Assembly (NCBI GenBank): GCA_003707065.3
Contig: PPXM03000001.1
Span: 434,001-498,000 of the forward strand
Source of the DNA: Trigonopsis variabilis
Lineage: Eukaryota; Ascomycota; Trigonopsidomycetes; Trigonopsidales; Trigonopsidaceae
Reading direction: 5' to 3'
Length of the DNA stretch: 64,000 bases
Part shown: piece by piece, positions 22,073 through 32,645 of the stretch
Numbering within the stretch: position 1 is the stretch's first letter
Layout of the letters: the number at the start of each line of letters is the position of its first letter
Program-made: the position numbers and the translations under genes
The notes under the pieces: generated by a model
The model's database searches: none
What the model saw: the letters and a program-made list of their open reading frames with translations, nothing else
What the model was told of the DNA's origin: nothing

Positions 22073-23392
22073 ATGAATATAAAGGCGGCGTTGGAAAAAA
22101 TTTCTACCTTCCTAATGTTGACGAAACTTCGGATCCAATTTTTCCTTCGGGAGCAGTGGAAAAGTCTTAGGGGACGATTCAACTCAATTTTCTACCAGCT
22201 ACCTCTGGCTACTGACTCCAATAATATAGTAGTTATTGGAGGATCATTTGGAGGATGGAAAACTGCCGAAGCTATCCTTAGTCAACTTCCGTCACGAAGC
22301 CGGGTGGTTATGATTGATAAACGCACACATTATTTCCATCCTTTTGTATTTCCGCGATTTTGTACAGTCTCTGGCTATGAGAAATATGCTTTTATACCGC
22401 GCGACGGTCAAGCAAAAGCTGGGCCTAAAGAAGGCGCTTGTGATGTCGTCATTGGAGAAGTCACACAAGTCGATCTTGACAAGAAATATGTTACTCTTGC
22501 TGATGGAAATGAAATCAATTACACTGGCTTAGTTATCGCCTCTGGGACGAAACTTTCTGAACCTGGTAGCTTACCTGTCTTTACTAAGAAAGAGGGCATC
22601 CAGGTTCTTCAACGGTATCAGAACTTAGTCGAGAAAGCTTCGTCCATTGCTGTCGTCGGCGCAGGCGCCGTAGGAGTCGAATTGGCTACCGATATCGCTT
22701 CGAAATTCGGCAACGACAAAGAGGTAACCTTGTACTCTTCTCGCTCGGGTATTATGCCCAAGTTTCCCGAAGATGTGCAGAAACAATCGCTCGACATTGT
22801 CAGAGGCTTGGGTGTCAATGTCGTTCTGAATCAGCGACCTCAGGTAGAATTTGAAGCTGGCGCGGATGGGTTGGAGTGGGGTGATCTAGACACTCCCCGG
22901 AAAGGAAAACTTATCTTGAATGATGGATCAACTCAAGTGTACGATTTGGTATTCAAATGCACTGGTCAAACCGCCGAGACCTTCTTTCTTTCCGAGAACT
23001 ATCCCGAACTGGTTGACAGCAGGGGTTTTATTAAAGTGCGGCCTACGTTACAGATTGACTCTGACAATTACCCCGAGGTATTCTCACTAGGTGATGTTGC
23101 GGACTCGGGTGGTCCTAAAATGGCCAGAGCCGTATTCAACCAGTCCGATGTTGTGTCCAGCAACCTTCTAAAGCTCCTGAAGGGCAAGCAACCTAAGAAA
23201 GTCTATAAACCATGGCCCATTGAAGGAGCGTTGCATTTGACTTTGGGATTCGAAGACTCCTTGACATATTTACCTTCAGAGAATGGCTCTCACACGGTTA
23301 ATACCGCAGGGGGAGATGCCCCTGATTTGGGTATTTCGGATGGGACTCTGTGGTCTATGTTTGATGCAGATATTTCCAACCCTAATAAATAG
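22073..23392 (+). CDS. AMID/FSP1-like FAD-dependent NAD(P)H oxidoreductase
   Basis: A single exon encodes 439 residues with two Rossmann dinucleotide-binding motifs. IVVIGGSFGGWKTAEAIL near residue 58 binds FAD and IAVVGAGAVGVELATDIAS near residue 195 binds NAD(P)H. The C-terminal FSLGDVADSGGPKMARAV closes the FAD site. This is the pyridine nucleotide-disulphide fold of the AIFM2/FSP1/AMID and type II NADH dehydrogenase group. In fungi such proteins sit on lipid droplets or mitochondria and reduce quinones, but substrate and location cannot be read here. The N-terminal 50 residues are basic and amphipathic and may attach it to a membrane. There is no myristoylation glycine as in animal FSP1. 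The ATG at 22073 follows a possible UTR splice acceptor. Confidence 0.8.
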   Translation: MNIKAALEKISTFLMLTKLRIQFFLREQWKSLRGRFNSIFYQLPLATDSNNIVVIGGSFGGWKTAEAILSQLPSRSRVVMIDKRTHYFHPFVFPRFCTVSGYEKYAFIPRDGQAKAGPKEGACDVVIGEVTQVDLDKKYVTLADGNEINYTGLVIASGTKLSEPGSLPVFTKKEGIQVLQRYQNLVEKASSIAVVGAGAVGVELATDIASKFGNDKEVTLYSSRSGIMPKFPEDVQKQSLDIVRGLGVNVVLNQRPQVEFEAGADGLEWGDLDTPRKGKLILNDGSTQVYDLVFKCTGQTAETFFLSENYPELVDSRGFIKVRPTLQIDSDNYPEVFSLGDVADSGGPKMARAVFNQSDVVSSNLLKLLKGKQPKKVYKPWPIEGALHLTLGFEDSLTYLPSENGSHTVNTAGGDAPDLGISDGTLWSMFDADISNPNK

Positions 23393-23808
23393 ACTAGCAA
23401 TCGGAATGCCCGATGCAAGAAAGAGACAAACATACTAAGATGATTACAAAAGAATATCATGCTATTCGTATTTTAATTAGATACTTAGATGAGTTTCTGG
23501 AGTCTGTAAGTGATCTCTATGCATGTGATGCTATTGATGAAGTTAACGAGTGAGTTTTGTAGAACCTTTTGTGCTCTGGCTAATTAGATGGTCTCAATTA
23601 TGTCCAGATCGTGAATCTCAGAGTTCCTTATAGAATATAGAAAATAGACTAGAATTAACTTTAAACTTACCTTCACTTACTGGTTTCCTATATAGTCCAA
23701 AAATCGACATCTACATTTGTGTTCGTCTTGGCTTGGGAGAGAAGAACACGCTCTACTCATGATCAGTAGGATGGTAACGGTTTACAAGACGCGCTCTTGT
23801 CTACCACA
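23393..23808. other. Intergenic, gamma-tubulin promoter
   Basis: 416 bases between the oxidoreductase stop and the gamma-tubulin start. No other feature is seen. Confidence 0.4.
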
Positions 23809-25314
23809 ATGCCTAGGTAAGAAAATTAAGATGAACGCGTTCTAACAATAGGGAAATCATTACCTTGCAAACAGGTAAACTAAACTTTATGGATATATTT
23901 TGACAATAGGGCAATGTGGAAATCAGATTGGCTCCAAGTTCTGGGAAATGTTGTGCATGGAGCATGGCCTGAACCCCGAGGGAAATCTAGAAGATTTCGC
24001 TACTGATGGGGGTGATAGGAAGGATGTTTTCTTCTACCAGGTGAGCATAAGATGTAAGTATGAGCTAATTGACAGAGCGACGATACTAGATATATCCCTC
24101 GAGCTATTTTGGTCGATTTAGAACCGAGGGTGAGCAAATAGCTGACTATTAAACTGACTCTAAAGGTCATCAATAATATAATGACTGGTACCTATTCTAA
24201 GATTTTCAACCCCGAGAATATATACGTGTCACCGCAAGGAGCTGGAGCTGGGAATAACTGGGGGACGGGATACAGTATTGGTGAAAAGATTTCCGATGAA
24301 TTGCTAGACATCATTGATAGAGAGGCGGATGGAAGTGATTCTCTTGAAGGGTTCATGCTTTTGCATTCTATTGCTGGAGGCACGGGATCTGGCCTAGGAT
24401 CGTTTCTTCTGGAGCGATTGAATGATCGCTATCCAAAAAAACTGATCCATACTTATTCGGTTTTTCCAGCATCACAACAATTCTCTGATGTGGTTGTTCA
24501 GCCATATAATAGTATTTTGACTCTTAAAAGACTTGTCCAACAGGCAGATTCTGTCGTGGTTTTGGATAACGCTGCTTTGAACCGAGTCGCAGCCGACCGT
24601 CTTCACGTAAATGACCCGTCATTTGAGCAAACGAATGAACTAGTCGCTACTGTCATGAGTGCCAGTACAACAACTTTGCGGTATCCAAGTTATATGCATA
24701 ATGATTTGGCTAGTATCATCGCTTCTTTGGTTCCTGTTCCTCAGTGTCATTTCCTCATGACTGCTTATACACCCTTCACTCCAGGAGATAGCTTGTCAAC
24801 TGCTCAAACAATAAGAAAAACAACTGTCCTGGACGTGATGCGACGGCTTCTCCAGCCTAAAAATAGGACAGTGTCTGTCGCGAATCCAAGTAAGACGGCG
24901 TGTTTCATCTCAATTCTGAATATCATCCAAGGAGAAGCCGATCCAACTGATGTCCACAAGTCTCTTTTGAGAATCAGAGAAAGGAAGCTGGCAAGTTTCA
25001 TCCCGTGGGGACCTGCCTCCATTCAAGTTGCCTTGACACGCAAATCTCCTTACCATGCCACCGCTAACCGGGTCTCTGGCCTTATGCTTGCGAATAATAC
25101 ATCCATTGCCTCTGTTTTTAAACGCACAGTCGATCAATACGATCGGCTGCGCAAGAGAAATGCCTTCCTCGACCAATACCGCAAAACGCCCATGTTTGCC
25201 GATAACCTGGACGAATTTGATGATTCAAGGCAAGTGGTTGGAGATCTGATTGCTGAATACCAGGCGGCTGAACGAGTGGACTATCTTGGCGAAAATGATG
25301 TGGATATGTCTTGA
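23809..25314 (+). CDS. Gamma-tubulin
   Basis: Five exons (23809-23816, 23852-23874, 23910-24040, 24076-24129, 24166-25314) join in phase to 454 residues. Gamma-tubulin nucleates microtubules at spindle pole bodies in the gamma-tubulin complex. The start reads [22 protein letters not shown] across the first two introns. The [18 protein letters not shown] segment is contained in exon 4. The GTP-binding tubulin signature GGTGSGLGS is near residue 142. The phrase [20 protein letters not shown] and the RREADGSD-like loop are gamma-specific, unlike alpha or beta. The first coding exon is only 8 nt. The gene is convergent with NTH1, 132 bp between stops. Identification is firm. Confidence 0.95.
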
Positions 25315-25446
25315 AATGTATATTACAATTGGATTACTAATGATAAGGGTCGAACGGAAGCCAATGTACAAGGGACATAGCTTAACCAAGTCATGGTAGC
25401 TATGTTACAAGAAATACAAGAATGTTTCATCGATGTATGCCATTTG

Positions 25447-26427
25447 TCAAGTTGACTCAAGCTTGATTGCCCGTGAGGCACCTGAGTCAGGTGCTGCAGA
25501 TGAGCTCGACTTGCATTCCTCCTCATTAGATGCTTCAATTTTGACAGGGTGACCATTTTTTGGCGGACCTTTTTCGAGCTTCACATTATGGAATTCATCT
25601 GGAGAAGACAAACTAGCAAGGTCCTCAATATCAGGTTCCTTTCTTAAACGTGCTCTTACTTTTCGATCTGCTCCTGGGCAGAGGTCTCTTGCTAACAAGC
25701 ATTGATCGCACTTCTGTCTCCCCGGGCCTGGGATGCAGATAGTTTGGCCAAAGCCTACTAAGAGGGCATTTATTGGTCGCCAATACTCTCTGGGTAACCA
25801 CCCCTCCAACTGGATCCGCGTTTGTTCGGGAGTCTTGCTATTCTTATCTACCCAACCCCATAGTTTGGCCAGTCGGTGAACATGTACATCCACTCCTATC
25901 CCATGAGTTTCACCCCACGCACTCTGGGCGAGTAAATGTGCCATCTTCGGCCCAACTCCCGGTAAGGCCATCATTTCATCGATCGTTTGGGGAATATCGT
26001 CACCATACTGCTCATGACAGATTTTTGCGACTTTTTGCAGATATATAGCCTTTCTGTTATGGAATCCAACCTTACAAATGAGCTCATCTAGTTGCGAAAC
26101 ATCGGTGTTCATGACAACTGAGGGAATCAGGCCTCCTTTAAGGGTTCTCAAATTGCGGACCGCCTGATGAGTTACATTATCCTTCGTTTGGGCACTTAGC
26201 AGTAATGAAACTAGTAATTCAAATCGATGTCCAGGAGTAGTAGCCGATAATAATCGCCCTTTTTCATCTCCATCGACCGGGATCCTCTCGCAACCGTGGC
26301 TATCCACGGGTGCACCACCTTTCTGCCTCATCAGCACTACCCGATCGTAAATCTCTTTCCAATTCGGAGGCCGCTTTCTCGCGCGTAAGACCGTCGAGTT
26401 GGTTTTCCTCTTCACTTCTTTAGCCAT
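25447..26427 (-). CDS. NTH1: Endonuclease III homologue (NTH/Ntg), base-excision DNA glycosylase
   Basis: A single exon encodes 326 residues. The helix-hairpin-helix LPGVGPKMAHLLAQSAW contains the catalytic lysine, and GVDVHVHRLAKLWGW holds the catalytic aspartate; both are intact. The enzyme removes oxidised pyrimidines and cleaves the abasic site in nucleus and mitochondria. The C-terminal [4Fe-4S] motif is C-x8-C-x2-C-x6-C (CIPGPGRQKC, DQC, then LC). This is wider than the C-x6-C-x2-C-x5 of bacterial and human enzymes. The basic N-terminus (VKRKTNSTVLRARKRP) suits nuclear or mitochondrial targeting. A 60-residue acidic tail follows the cluster. Divergent non-coding sequence lies upstream. 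Confidence 0.9.
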   Translation of the reverse strand: MAKEVKRKTNSTVLRARKRPPNWKEIYDRVVLMRQKGGAPVDSHGCERIPVDGDEKGRLLSATTPGHRFELLVSLLLSAQTKDNVTHQAVRNLRTLKGGLIPSVVMNTDVSQLDELICKVGFHNRKAIYLQKVAKICHEQYGDDIPQTIDEMMALPGVGPKMAHLLAQSAWGETHGIGVDVHVHRLAKLWGWVDKNSKTPEQTRIQLEGWLPREYWRPINALLVGFGQTICIPGPGRQKCDQCLLARDLCPGADRKVRARLRKEPDIEDLASLSSPDEFHNVKLEKGPPKNGHPVKIEASNEEECKSSSSAAPDSGASRAIKLEST

Positions 26428-27088
26428 CGCTTGAGATCGGTGTCACAGGGCTCGAAATCCCACCATGTCGGTTTATGGCAGATTTCGGTAACGTTTCGCG
26501 ATCCCGTGATCTTGGACCGGATCTCAACAATCACCAATTCACTTTGCATTCCCGCGGCTCATTTCGCCCCATACGCTCTCATAACTGACCAGTCCATGAG
26601 GTCCTGAGGTTAATTCATACAAGACTGTCTTTCTAAGCATGGGTCGTGGAAACAGATGGATAGCCTTTGGCCAGTAAGAATCGGTTTATCTCCGCTTAGC
26701 GTGCCACACTTGGCCGCAAACGATATGCAGCTTGTGGTAACACCAGTATGGCAAGATTGCTGGCGAGTGTTGAGTGAACCGGCTGCTTAATCATGAAAAC
26801 AACGAGAGAGACAAGGCTTCACTTGTGGCTCTTAAGGTAATTGTACTACTAAACGACACTTGTAATTTTCTATTCTTGGCTGGACGGTCCAAGTACGATT
26901 ATGGTTACGACAAGCTAGAACACTGTTTCACCATATCTCCTTCATTTTGACATGAGATACAGTAAACCGGAAACTCGAGCCCGGCTGCGATCAGTTACAG
27001 ATGTCTGTGAAGGGTGTTGTCTGGTACTAGCTTTTGTCCCTTGCATAGAAAGATTGCGTGGGCGGGTCGTAACTGTAGCTCCATTGCA
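26428..27088. other. Intergenic with one possible mini-gene
   Basis: Upstream of NTH1. Apart from the candidate two-exon frame at 26639-26790, nothing is recognisable. Confidence 0.4.
26639..26790 (+). CDS. Possible two-exon mini-gene of 41 residues
   Basis: ATG at 26639 opens MGRGNRWIAFG. A GTAAGA donor after 26673 and a TTAG acceptor ending at 26699 would remove a 26-nt intron. The frame then continues as HVPHLAANDMQLVVTPVWQDCW to a stop at 26790. The phase fits, but the protein is short and unknown to me. It could be chance in the NTH1 upstream region. Confidence 0.2.
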
Positions 27089-27412
27089 ATGAGTCAGCAT
27101 GAATTAGTGGGAATGAACGACGATGAATCGACCCAGACAGATCGCGAGACCGAGAAAGACGTTTCTATCTCTTTTGACTCTCCAAAGGACATGAGATTTG
27201 TAACGGATGTGAGGATGCGTCTACTCATGGAAGGCCTGCCAGTTCCGAAGGCGTGTAGATGGACTTGACAGATTAAAAACAGCCGGGACCAAGAGCTAAC
27301 AGAGCGAGAGCTTGCGTGGCGGTTAGCCAAGGTGCTGCGCCTCGGGCCAATGACTGTGAGGGCATTCAGACGGGGCCATTTGCGGCGCAGCGTTGACCGT
27401 GCGAGCTGGTAA
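27089..27412 (+). CDS. Possible two-exon small protein of 83 residues
   Basis: Exon 27089-27199 (MSQHELVGMNDDESTQTD...) would join exon 27272-27412 (IKNSRDQELTERELAWRLAK...) by a 72-nt GT-AG intron with TTGAC before the acceptor. This bypasses a single in-frame TGA. The protein goes from acidic to basic. An ATG frame of 123 codons lies antisense (27465-27094), so one or both may be chance. The local base composition is GC-richer than in the neighbours. Confidence 0.25.
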
Positions 27413-27792
27413 TACGATAGTCGTGTGCCGGGCTCGGGTGGCGCGCCGCTGATGATGGGGCGCATGTGCTTCAGGGGCAGGGAGATAGGACTACGAAAAG
27501 GTCAAGGATAAAGGTCTATAAAGTCATTAACAACAAAGATAGTAACATGACACCAAAGGAAACACCAACAAGGGGCTGCATGTAGCAGCATGCATCAGAC
27601 GAGGCCGGGGACGAAGGTACGGTAACGGCCCGAGTGAGATCGGAAGAAGACCCGAAACGGAGGCGGACGAGGACGGTGGTTTGAAGGATCAAGAGCTAGG
27701 GCCGGGAAAACAAAGACGAAAAGGCGAGAAAAGTCCATTATCGTAAGACAGGAGGACTCTAACCAAGAAGCACCGGCAGCTGCCCTTTCAAT
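27413..27792. other. Intergenic, 3' side of the AN1 gene
   Basis: Purine-rich, relatively GC-rich sequence of 380 bases on the plus strand, with no supported gene. It may be the 3'UTR of the minus-strand AN1 gene. Confidence 0.4.
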
Positions 27793-28224
27793 CTATACCT
27801 TAGACGCCACCGTCTGCTCTTCTTGAAGTTTCAATGCATTCCGGTCATGCATCTGTTGCTTGCAGTCTTGTAATCCGGTGCATTTATGGTCTTCCAGTAA
27901 CCGATGCTTGCCGCAGAACTTGCCATCGCAAAATGAACACTCTCCGACAATCCGGAGTGGAGCTGCATTGCACGACTTGAATGAACATTTCTTCTTGTTC
28001 GACCCTCCTCCTCGTACTGACCAGGTCATGAATAATGTAGCATCCTCGGGAACACCAGCGTCCTCTAAGCAGCTTTGCGAGCATAGTGGCGCTCCGGCAT
28101 ACACAAGGTCGCCCGCAGCCATGGACAGTTTGGACGCACCTCGGCTAGCGATCATGCCGACAGTTTCATCACCACTGGCCTTGATGGTGGCAGTATTTCC
28201 ATTGGCTGAAATAAAGAGTTGCAT
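27793..28224 (-). CDS. Ubiquitin-like domain fused to AN1 zinc finger
   Basis: A single exon encodes 143 residues. Residues 1-75 form a ubiquitin-like fold, starting MQLFISANGNTATIKASGDE and ending TWSVRGGGSNKKK. Residues 79-125 are an AN1 finger: CSFKSCN, CSFCDGKFCGKH, then HKC. It keeps the C-x2-4-C, C-x2-C, C-x4-C and H-x5-H-x-C-type ligands. The RGGG between the two resembles the processing site of ubiquitin and FUBI fusion precursors, so the N-terminal half may be released. Uncleaved Ubl-AN1 proteins also exist and act near the proteasome or Cdc48 in stress. I cannot tell which applies. The gene diverges from SFA1 over 567 bp. Confidence 0.8.
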   Translation of the reverse strand: MQLFISANGNTATIKASGDETVGMIASRGASKLSMAAGDLVYAGAPLCSQSCLEDAGVPEDATLFMTWSVRGGGSNKKKCSFKSCNAAPLRIVGECSFCDGKFCGKHRLLEDHKCTGLQDCKQQMHDRNALKLQEEQTVASKV

Positions 28225-28791
28225 TCTGTTGTGTTGTCAAACGGATGGAAGAGTATGAGGAAGGGTGGATGGAGGGATGAATGGCGCTTGTGACCAGATC
28301 TACCACCCCAATCAGGCCGAAATACAACTGTTACCACGACAATCTATCGGGTTGCCTAGAGCCCAGCGGAAGCTGCTGGAACAACAAACAGCCTCACCTT
28401 TCCCTCAGTTTACTTGTTTATGCCTGCTGTTATAGGATTTCATAAGTGGATGGATGTTTGTGGGTACTATGTCAGCCGGATCTGGCGCGCTATCGACCCA
28501 TGAAGATGTTTCTGCTCGAGCCGTAGATAAGGTTTTATCGATTTCTTTTGATATCCGAACACACTTCCATTCCCCTTACTACTAGCCCCAAAGCTCATAT
28601 AAACTCGAGAACCAGATAGCGTCACAAACAGCTTCATTTTACCGCCGCTGTAACTTATCTTTAACGACGGTCAGGCTGCGTTGCCCGGACTTCTTTTCCC
28701 AATCAGGGTTTATCGTTGCCAACACCTTCCAAAGCTACATCTTGCCACGATCTTAAATACTGTCCAAAGTACCTCTTCTTAAGTCATCACT
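28225..28791. other. Shared divergent promoter, AN1 gene and SFA1
   Basis: 567 bases between divergent start codons. A pyrimidine-rich stretch before 28792 is the likely SFA1 5'UTR. No gene is seen. Confidence 0.4.
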
Positions 28792-30143
<1,352 letters not shown>

Positions 30144-30437
30144 CTATGTCAACCTGCCAAATTGTGATTACATAAAAGTTTGTTTAGCCCAGTGGCTTGC
30201 GTATGTAGCTTGTGTCACGGATTCATCCCATCATAGTAAGCTCGGTAGCGCCATGTCCAGGGCCAATTGCGATAAAAACTCTTCCAGTAAACAAGATATT
30301 ACGTTTAACCTCGGGCCGAATTTGCAGTCCTATATTTTGCAGAAGGGAATAAAGCATGGATACATCGAAAAGTTCTAACACACATTTATCGAGGTAATGA
30401 ACTAGCTCCTGATTCATCATCTAAGAGCTCGAGCATC
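30144..30437. other. Intergenic, convergent
   Basis: 294 bases between the SFA1 stop and the stop of the hidden minus-strand gene. Nothing else is seen. Confidence 0.4.
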
Positions 30438-31069
30438 TCAGTCTAACTGAGAAGAAAATTCAGCAGTAATTGTTCCACAGCAAGAACATAGTGCCTGGGT
30501 ACTTTTAGAGGACTGCTCAAAATCGCAGCATCTAAACAGTTTCTCTCGGACATATAACTTGACAAGGGCAAGGCAAGTTATCAAAAGATCAAGAAAAGTA
30601 GAAGCGCCCTTGTATTAGATGCATCTTTCGCAGCTTACCTTTAGACTCTTTATTCCCGAAGAAAGCAAACGTAGTAAATTTCCTCAAGTTAGAAATAGTG
30701 TGCTCTGCTTGTCAGGTATATTATACTAATGTATTACCTGACGCTACTTTTATATGTAGAGGTATTTTGCTTATATTTACTAGTGGTGGAACAGCATTTT
30801 AAGAAATTCGAGTTCCACAAGGATTTTTGAGCGCGCAGTAAGCATAATTATAGCTAAGTTGTGAGTATGACTCTTCGATTTGATTATTGATATTAATAGA
30901 CGAGTTCGATGAAGCTTCCAAGACTTGGCTGAGAGACAGTAAGCTATACCCTATCTCATAATCTAAGGACTGCTGATCCTTTATCATCGTAAACTTCAAC
31001 GTCTATTATATCCGTCGAGTCATTAGGGCCACCAGCAGATTCTCTTTGTTCCTGGATGGATGAGATCAT
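30438..31069 (-). CDS. Hidden five-exon gene, unrecognised 160-residue protein
   Basis: Exons 31069-30995, 30969-30819, 30779-30738, 30682-30639 and 30608-30438 (75, 151, 42, 44 and 171 nt) join in phase across four GT-AG introns of 25, 39, 55 and 30 nt. They give 160 residues ending in a natural TGA. Without splicing each frame is broken, so no long frame exists. The protein starts MISSIQEQRESAGG. It has helical segments SLDYEIGYSLLSLSQVLEA and LSYNYAYCALKNPLN, a leucine-rich stretch FLDLLITCLALVKLYVREK, and a cysteine-bearing C-terminus (CCDF, CSCCG). I do not recognise the family. It is convergent with SFA1. Confidence rests on the simultaneous fit of four splice pairs. Confidence 0.6.
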
Positions 31070-31529
31070 AACATAAACTGAGAAACTGGCGTAGGTATCA
31101 CATATAAGTCTTTAAATATCTCCGGATTGTATAGGTATAGATAGCAAAGATGTCAAAGCGAGACTGATAAACCTATCGAATATCGAAAATCGAAACGGGC
31201 CATGAGCTAGCAATGGTATAGGGATATCCACAACGTTTTATCATTACACCGAGAATCAGGTATCCTGATATACCCGCGCAGACTGTACTTTCATTCTTTA
31301 GTACGAGCGCCCCAAAGACTTGACAAAGGGAGCCAAGCTAGTCTTAGTAGGAGACCTCCAAAGTGAATCACCTTAAATTGGAGCAAAGAAGTTAACTTGT
31401 ATTTCCAATTTTAGCTCCGGTAAGAGAATAATAAAAAAACAAACATACATCGATCACATGTTAATGTTCGACGAGAGAAAACGACGTCCTTATAGCGCCA
31501 GATCTGATCTGTTTAGATAAAACCGGACC
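31070..31529. other. Intergenic
   Basis: 460 AT-rich bases upstream of the hidden five-exon gene. Nothing further is recognised. Confidence 0.4.
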
Positions 31530-31853
31530 TTAGTCAAATGAGAACGGATTACAGATTTTTAGCGGCTGGTATCGTTCAAAGAAATCTGGATCCCGCTTTT
31601 TAGGCTGTTCTGAAGGAAATGAGGAGCTTATCGAGGAGACAATAGATTCAAGTTCTCGATTTTCCACTTTAATAGTTCTAAATTCTTGTTCATGGAACTT
31701 AAGGTTGAAGAAATCAAACGATGAGAAGTTTGACGAACAATAACAGTACCAGGATTACTCTTGAGGAGAGAACATTACTATGGATACCAACTCATTACCT
31801 CTTGGTAATCGTGAGACCAAATGGGAATAGTTTTTCTTCCACCTTGTTACCAT
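31530..31853 (-). CDS. Possible small two-exon gene divergent from NOP16
   Basis: A 55-codon coding-like stretch (31697-31533; HEQEFRTIKVENRELESIV, then RDPDFFERYQPLKICNPF) ends at a TAA at 31532-31530. A short ATG exon at 31853 (MVTRWKKNYSHLVSRLPRG) could join it by a GT-AG intron starting at 31787 or 31778. The predicted protein is 77-80 residues with a short coil. The start lies only 26 bp from the divergent NOP16 ATG. I do not recognise it. A different reading of the same splice sites gives another frame, so the model is tentative. Confidence 0.3.
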
Positions 31854-31879
31854 TGGGAGGAATTTTTTACCCTTTAATC

Positions 31880-32508
31880 ATGGCCAATCCTCGACAACGA
31901 AAGAAGCTCAGAGCTGCCGGAAAAAGCTCTCGGCGGACGAAGGATAAACATAGAAAAATTCGTGTCTCCGGAAACGCGGTTGTGGCCGCTAATTGGGATC
32001 AAAAACTCACCTTGGCTCAAAAGTAAGTATGGCAATATGTTCTAACTCTGATTTTAGTTACAAGCGACTCGGTTTAGTTTCAAGATTATCAAAACCTTCG
32101 GGAGGAGTGGAGAAGGATATACTGCGCGAGAATGAAGACGAGGATATAAAGAAACGTAAAACTAAATTATCTCAAGGAGAGGGACGGATCGAAAGGGATG
32201 AGCAGGGAAATGTCATCAGGATAGTTTACGCCAAATCTGCTCTTGATTCTAATGAGGAATCTGCTGAAGAACAAGAGGAGACAAAGAATGAAGTTGTACG
32301 GCAGCTAGAAGAAGCCGCTTCTCATGCCTTCACGAAACCTCGAATCCAGTCTGAAAGGGAAGAAGAATGGGTTGAAAGATTGATTAAGAAATATGATGAT
32401 GATTTTGAAGGTATGTTTCGAGACAAGAAACTAAATGTCTATCAACAAACTGTGGGAGATTTACGGCGAAGGGTGAAAAAATGGAAAAAGAAACATAATC
32501 TAGCCTGA
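31880..32508 (+). CDS. NOP16: Nop16, 60S ribosome biogenesis factor
   Basis: Exons 31880-32022 and 32058-32508 give 197 residues. The start MANPRQRKKLRAAGKSSR is the family hallmark and fixes the ATG. The in-frame ATG at 31721 would add 53 residues with no family support. [26 protein letters not shown] crosses the intron exactly as in orthologues. The C-terminal helix GDLRRRVKKWKKKH is also conserved. Nop16 is a nucleolar pre-60S particle component. The 35-nt intron carries TTCTAAC close to its acceptor. Confidence 0.9.
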
Positions 32509-32645
32509 AATGTCAAACTTTGTATATTATAGCAAACGGGGGATTAAAAAGAGCCTTGAATCGAATATGAATGGACATAAATAAGAATAATTATGCATTA
32601 CAGAAAGACTTATTGAACCTTCTTTGTTTAATCTTTGTTTTGCGG

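Noticed and set aside
27245-27275. 17-nt GT-AG segment as a micro-intron restoring the frame over a TGA
   Set aside because: Removing it leads to a stop immediately; the 72-nt intron model fits better.
27094-27465. 123-codon ATG frame on the minus strand antisense to a possible plus-strand gene
   Set aside because: Low-complexity arginine/serine composition and no family signal. It overlaps a plus-strand candidate that has a splice model.
31721-31879. Upstream in-frame ATG giving a 53-residue longer NOP16
   Set aside because: Family proteins start at MANPRQRKK, so the extension has no support and the interval can be UTR.
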